DNA of 7,818 nucleotides, taken from NCBI GenBank assembly GCA_003650975.1, contig QMSU01000041.1:1-7818 (forward strand), written 5' to 3'. This DNA is from Thermoplasmata archaeon (lineage in GTDB: Archaea; Thermoplasmatota; E2; UBA202; JdFR-43). Both the position numbers and the translations under genes were made by a program. How positions within the stretch are numbered: position 1 is the first letter of the stretch; each line of letters begins with the position of its first letter. A model generated the notes under the pieces. The model was given only the letters and a program-made list of their open reading frames with translations. It made no database searches and was not told the DNA's origin. Positions 5,432 to 7,818 of this stretch are shown piece after piece.

Positions 5432-7818
5432 ATGTACTTAAAGGAGATAGAGCTGGAAAACTTCAAATCGTTCGGGAGTAAAATTAGCATACCCTTTCTT
5501 CCCGGTTTTACCGCCATCACGGGACCTAATGGCTCCGGGAAATCAAACATCAACGATGCGATACTGTTCATCCTCGGGGTGAGAAGCCCGAAAATGGTGC
5601 GGGCAGAACGGCTGAGTGACCTCATTTACAAGGGTGAGAAGGATGCCCGATACTGCAAAGTTTCGCTTGTGTTCGACAATTCAGCAGGAGAAATTCCAAT
5701 AGAAAGCGATGAAATTGTACTCACACGGAAAATAAAGCTCGCTCCGCTCCCCAACAATCCGGGCAACTACTACAGTTACTTTTACATAAACGGAAAGGCA
5801 GCCTCTCTTGCCGAATTTGTGGAGCTGCTGTCGGCGGCAAACATATCATCGAGCAGCATTGTTCAGCAGGGAGATGTCACCGCCATAGTGGAGATGGGAG
5901 ACGTGCAGCGACGGAAAATCATCGACGAAATAGCAGGAATATCCGAATTTGATAAAGAGATAGATAAAGCAAAGAATGAACGGGAGGAGGTGGAGAAGAA
6001 CATAGAACATATCGAGATAATTCTCGGCGAGATACGACGGCAGATACGGCAGCTGAAAAAGGAGAGGGATGAGGCAGTCAAGTTTCGGGAGCTGAACGAC
6101 GAACTCGAACGCGCAAGGGCCATGATATCCTTCAAGAAAAAACGTGAAATAGAGAAGGAGATCGCAGAAGTGCAGCGTCAGATAGAAAATTACGAGCAGA
6201 GCAGACAGCATCATGAAGAAGAGATACAAAAGCTGAGGGAAATTTACAAGCAAAAACAGATACGATTCCAGGAAATCGACAGCAAGCTTGCGGAAATAGG
6301 GGGCGAAGAACTTCTCGAAATAAAACATCATATCGATTTTTTCAAAGAAGAGGCAATAAAGGCAAAGGAAAAGGTGAATTACTACCGCAAGGAAATAGCG
6401 GAGAAAAACGGTGAGATAAAGGAACAGAAGGCGGTGCTTGCCACCGTCAAGAAGGAACTTTCCGAGCACATACACATGCTCGAGAAAAAGAAAAAGGAAC
6501 TGGAAAACATACAAAAAGAGCTCAAAAAGGCAGAGGAAGAACTCAAAAAAAGAAAGACAGAAATAGAAAAAAAGGATGAGATAACGGTCAAAATAGGAAG
6601 GGAAATTGCGCTCATAAAAAAGGATTACGAAAAAAAGGTTGATGAACTTCATGAACTCCGTCTTTCATATGACCGGCTTGCGGAGCAGAAGGAATCGCTC
6701 TCGTCACAGCTCGCAGAGGCACAGGAACTGAAAGAAAGCCTCGAACTGGAACTCAAAGAAGTCAAGTGGGAGATAAGCCAGCTCGGCAGGGACGAAAAAG
6801 ACATCGTGAAGAAAAAGGAGGAGCTGGAGCGGCTGCTGTTTGACCGGAAAAAAGAGGAGGCCACCACGGCGGAAACGCTGAGAAACCTTGAAAAGGAAAT
6901 GATACGGCTGCAGAGGGAGCTGGCGCAGCTGAGAGCAAAGGAAGATGTGACAGCACTCTCCCATGCAGCGCAGGAGGTACTTCGTCTGAGGGACGAGGGC
7001 ATTATCAGGGGAATCCACGGTATCATTGCTGAACTCGGAAAAACAGATGAAAAATACCAGCGGGCCCTTGAGGTGGCAGCAGGGCGAAGAATGGAAGCGG
7101 TGGTGGTGGACAATGACAGCGTTGCCGCAAAATGCATTGACTACCTGAAAAAGAACGGGTGCGGGAGGGCCACCTTTCTGCCGCTGAACAAACTGGTGGC
7201 GGGAAAACCCAGGGGAAAGGCCCTGCTTGCGGCGCGCGATAAGAATGCCGTTGGTTTTGCAATAGACCTGATATCTTTTGACCAGAAGTACAAGGAGGCG
7301 TTCTGGTACGTATTCGGAGACACCGTGGTGGTGGAGAACATGGACGCAGCCCGTGCACTGATGGGAGGTGTGCGTCTGGTGACGCTGGATGGCAGTCTCA
7401 TTGAGGCGTCAGGTGCCATGACCGGTGGCAGCCTTCCAAAGAAAAGTCTCTTTGGGGCCGGCGATGCAAGGAGAATTGCGGAGATTTCGAGCATGCTGCG
7501 AGAGATAAACGCGGATCAGGAGGCTCTGGCAAAGCGACTTATTGAGATAAAGGATGAAATCGGCAGGATAGAGGATGAACTGCACAACCTTCCCTCCATT
7601 GACTTCGAGAAAATTGAAAAACTCGAGATACGCAAACGGGAGATAGAGACAAGGATGAAAAAGGTTTCCGAGGAGGTTGCGGAGAAGGAGAAAAAACACG
7701 GTACGCTTGAGGAAGAACTGCAGAAGGTGGAGGAAAAAATCAGAAAGGAAGAGGAGGCACTGAAAAATCTCGAGAAGAACAGGAATGCAAAGGATGAAGA
7801 GTTGATGAGGATTGTCAG
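5432..7818 (+). CDS. smc: SMC chromosome-segregation ATPase, N-terminal head through second coiled coil (3' end outside window)
   Basis: I translated the frame from ATG 5432 to the window edge: 795 codons plus two bases, with no stop or frameshift. The start MYLKEIELENFKSFG is the canonical SMC N-terminus. Walker A is GPNGSGKS (31-38), an R-loop-type segment LGVRSPKMVRAERLSDLIYKG-like follows near 48-70, and the Q-loop is QQGD (145-148). Residues about 165-510 are a Lys/Glu-rich coiled coil. The hinge spans about 523-667, starting near EGIIRGIHG and ending in GAMTGGS (661-667), the glycine-rich dimerisation turn. The return coiled coil begins near 675. The signature motif and Walker B of the C-terminal head are missing only because the window ends; full-length archaeal SMCs are near 1,170-1,200 residues, so about 380-400 remain. 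SMC dimers bridge and organise DNA with ScpA/ScpB-type partners, whose genes often lie nearby. Hinge and Q-loop separate it from Rad50, which has a zinc hook. The promoter appears to be its own. Confidence 0.96.
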   Translation, partial: MYLKEIELENFKSFGSKISIPFLPGFTAITGPNGSGKSNINDAILFILGVRSPKMVRAERLSDLIYKGEKDARYCKVSLVFDNSAGEIPIESDEIVLTRKIKLAPLPNNPGNYYSYFYINGKAASLAEFVELLSAANISSSSIVQQGDVTAIVEMGDVQRRKIIDEIAGISEFDKEIDKAKNEREEVEKNIEHIEIILGEIRRQIRQLKKERDEAVKFRELNDELERARAMISFKKKREIEKEIAEVQRQIENYEQSRQHHEEEIQKLREIYKQKQIRFQEIDSKLAEIGGEELLEIKHHIDFFKEEAIKAKEKVNYYRKEIAEKNGEIKEQKAVLATVKKELSEHIHMLEKKKKELENIQKELKKAEEELKKRKTEIEKKDEITVKIGREIALIKKDYEKKVDELHELRLSYDRLAEQKESLSSQLAEAQELKESLELELKEVKWEISQLGRDEKDIVKKKEELERLLFDRKKEEATTAETLRNLEKEMIRLQRELAQLRAKEDVTALSHAAQEVLRLRDEGIIRGIHGIIAELGKTDEKYQRALEVAAGRRMEAVVVDNDSVAAKCIDYLKKNGCGRATFLPLNKLVAGKPRGKALLAARDKNAVGFAIDLISFDQKYKEAFWYVFGDTVVVENMDAARALMGGVRLVTLDGSLIEASGAMTGGSLPKKSLFGAGDARRIAEISSMLREINADQEALAKRLIEIKDEIGRIEDELHNLPSIDFEKIEKLEIRKREIETRMKKVSEEVAEKEKKHGTLEEELQKVEEKIRKEEEALKNLEKNRNAKDEELMRIV

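Noticed and set aside
5846..6652. A 268-codon open frame on the minus strand, very hydrophobic
   Set aside because: It is antisense to the Lys/Glu-rich coiled coil of smc; AAG/GAA codons read backwards give Phe/Leu/Ser. The smc frame is intact and clearly coding.
5432..7818. Possible frameshift or pseudogene in smc
   Set aside because: Codon-by-codon translation is open to the window edge with all expected N-terminal and hinge motifs; the missing C-terminal head is a window effect.

Overview
The window looks archaeal. It encodes a membrane-anchored LonB-type protease (two transmembrane helices inserted in the AAA+ module, Ser-Lys protease domain), a surface protein with a pilin-like N-terminus rich in N-glycosylation sequons, and an SMC ATPase. 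TATA-like boxes sit about 26-34 nt upstream of start codons that have little or no leader. The style of the surface proteins (an Ig-like repeat ending in a helix plus RRR, and the KGQVGV-type N-terminus) suggests a euryarchaeote, perhaps a Thermoplasmatota-like lineage. That placement is an impression from the sequences and was not tested. No tRNA, rRNA, CRISPR array, insertion sequence or phage signature was seen.

Layout. (1) 1-279, plus strand: the C-terminal end of a surface protein, an Ig-like module followed by a membrane anchor. (2) 327-1556, plus: a 409-residue exported pilin-like/glycoprotein-like protein, probably cotranscribed with the first. (3) 1549-3459, minus: lonB, convergent with the preceding gene and overlapping it by 8 nt, with a GC-rich hairpin just past its stop. 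(4) 3460-3639: a 180-nt divergent intergenic region with a TATA box placed for a leaderless lonB transcript and a weaker candidate promoter for the plus-strand gene. (5) 3640-5349, plus: an exported protein with a Vps62-like domain, a calcium-loop motif after the signal peptide and five membrane helices. The last four helices look like a duplicated helix-loop-helix unit. (6) 5350-5431: a spacer with an imperfect stem-loop abutting a TATA box. (7) 5432 to the window end, plus: smc, open for 795 codons and cut off by the window edge before its C-terminal head.

How the genes relate. LonB is membrane-bound with its active sites in the cytoplasm and is the usual archaeal housekeeping protease. Three of its neighbours are envelope proteins, so an envelope quality-control theme is possible but unproven. 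SMC is a chromosome-organisation ATPase with its own promoter and probably starts a separate unit. Most of the window is ordinary archaeal core and surface gene content. The least familiar part is the Vps62-domain membrane protein.
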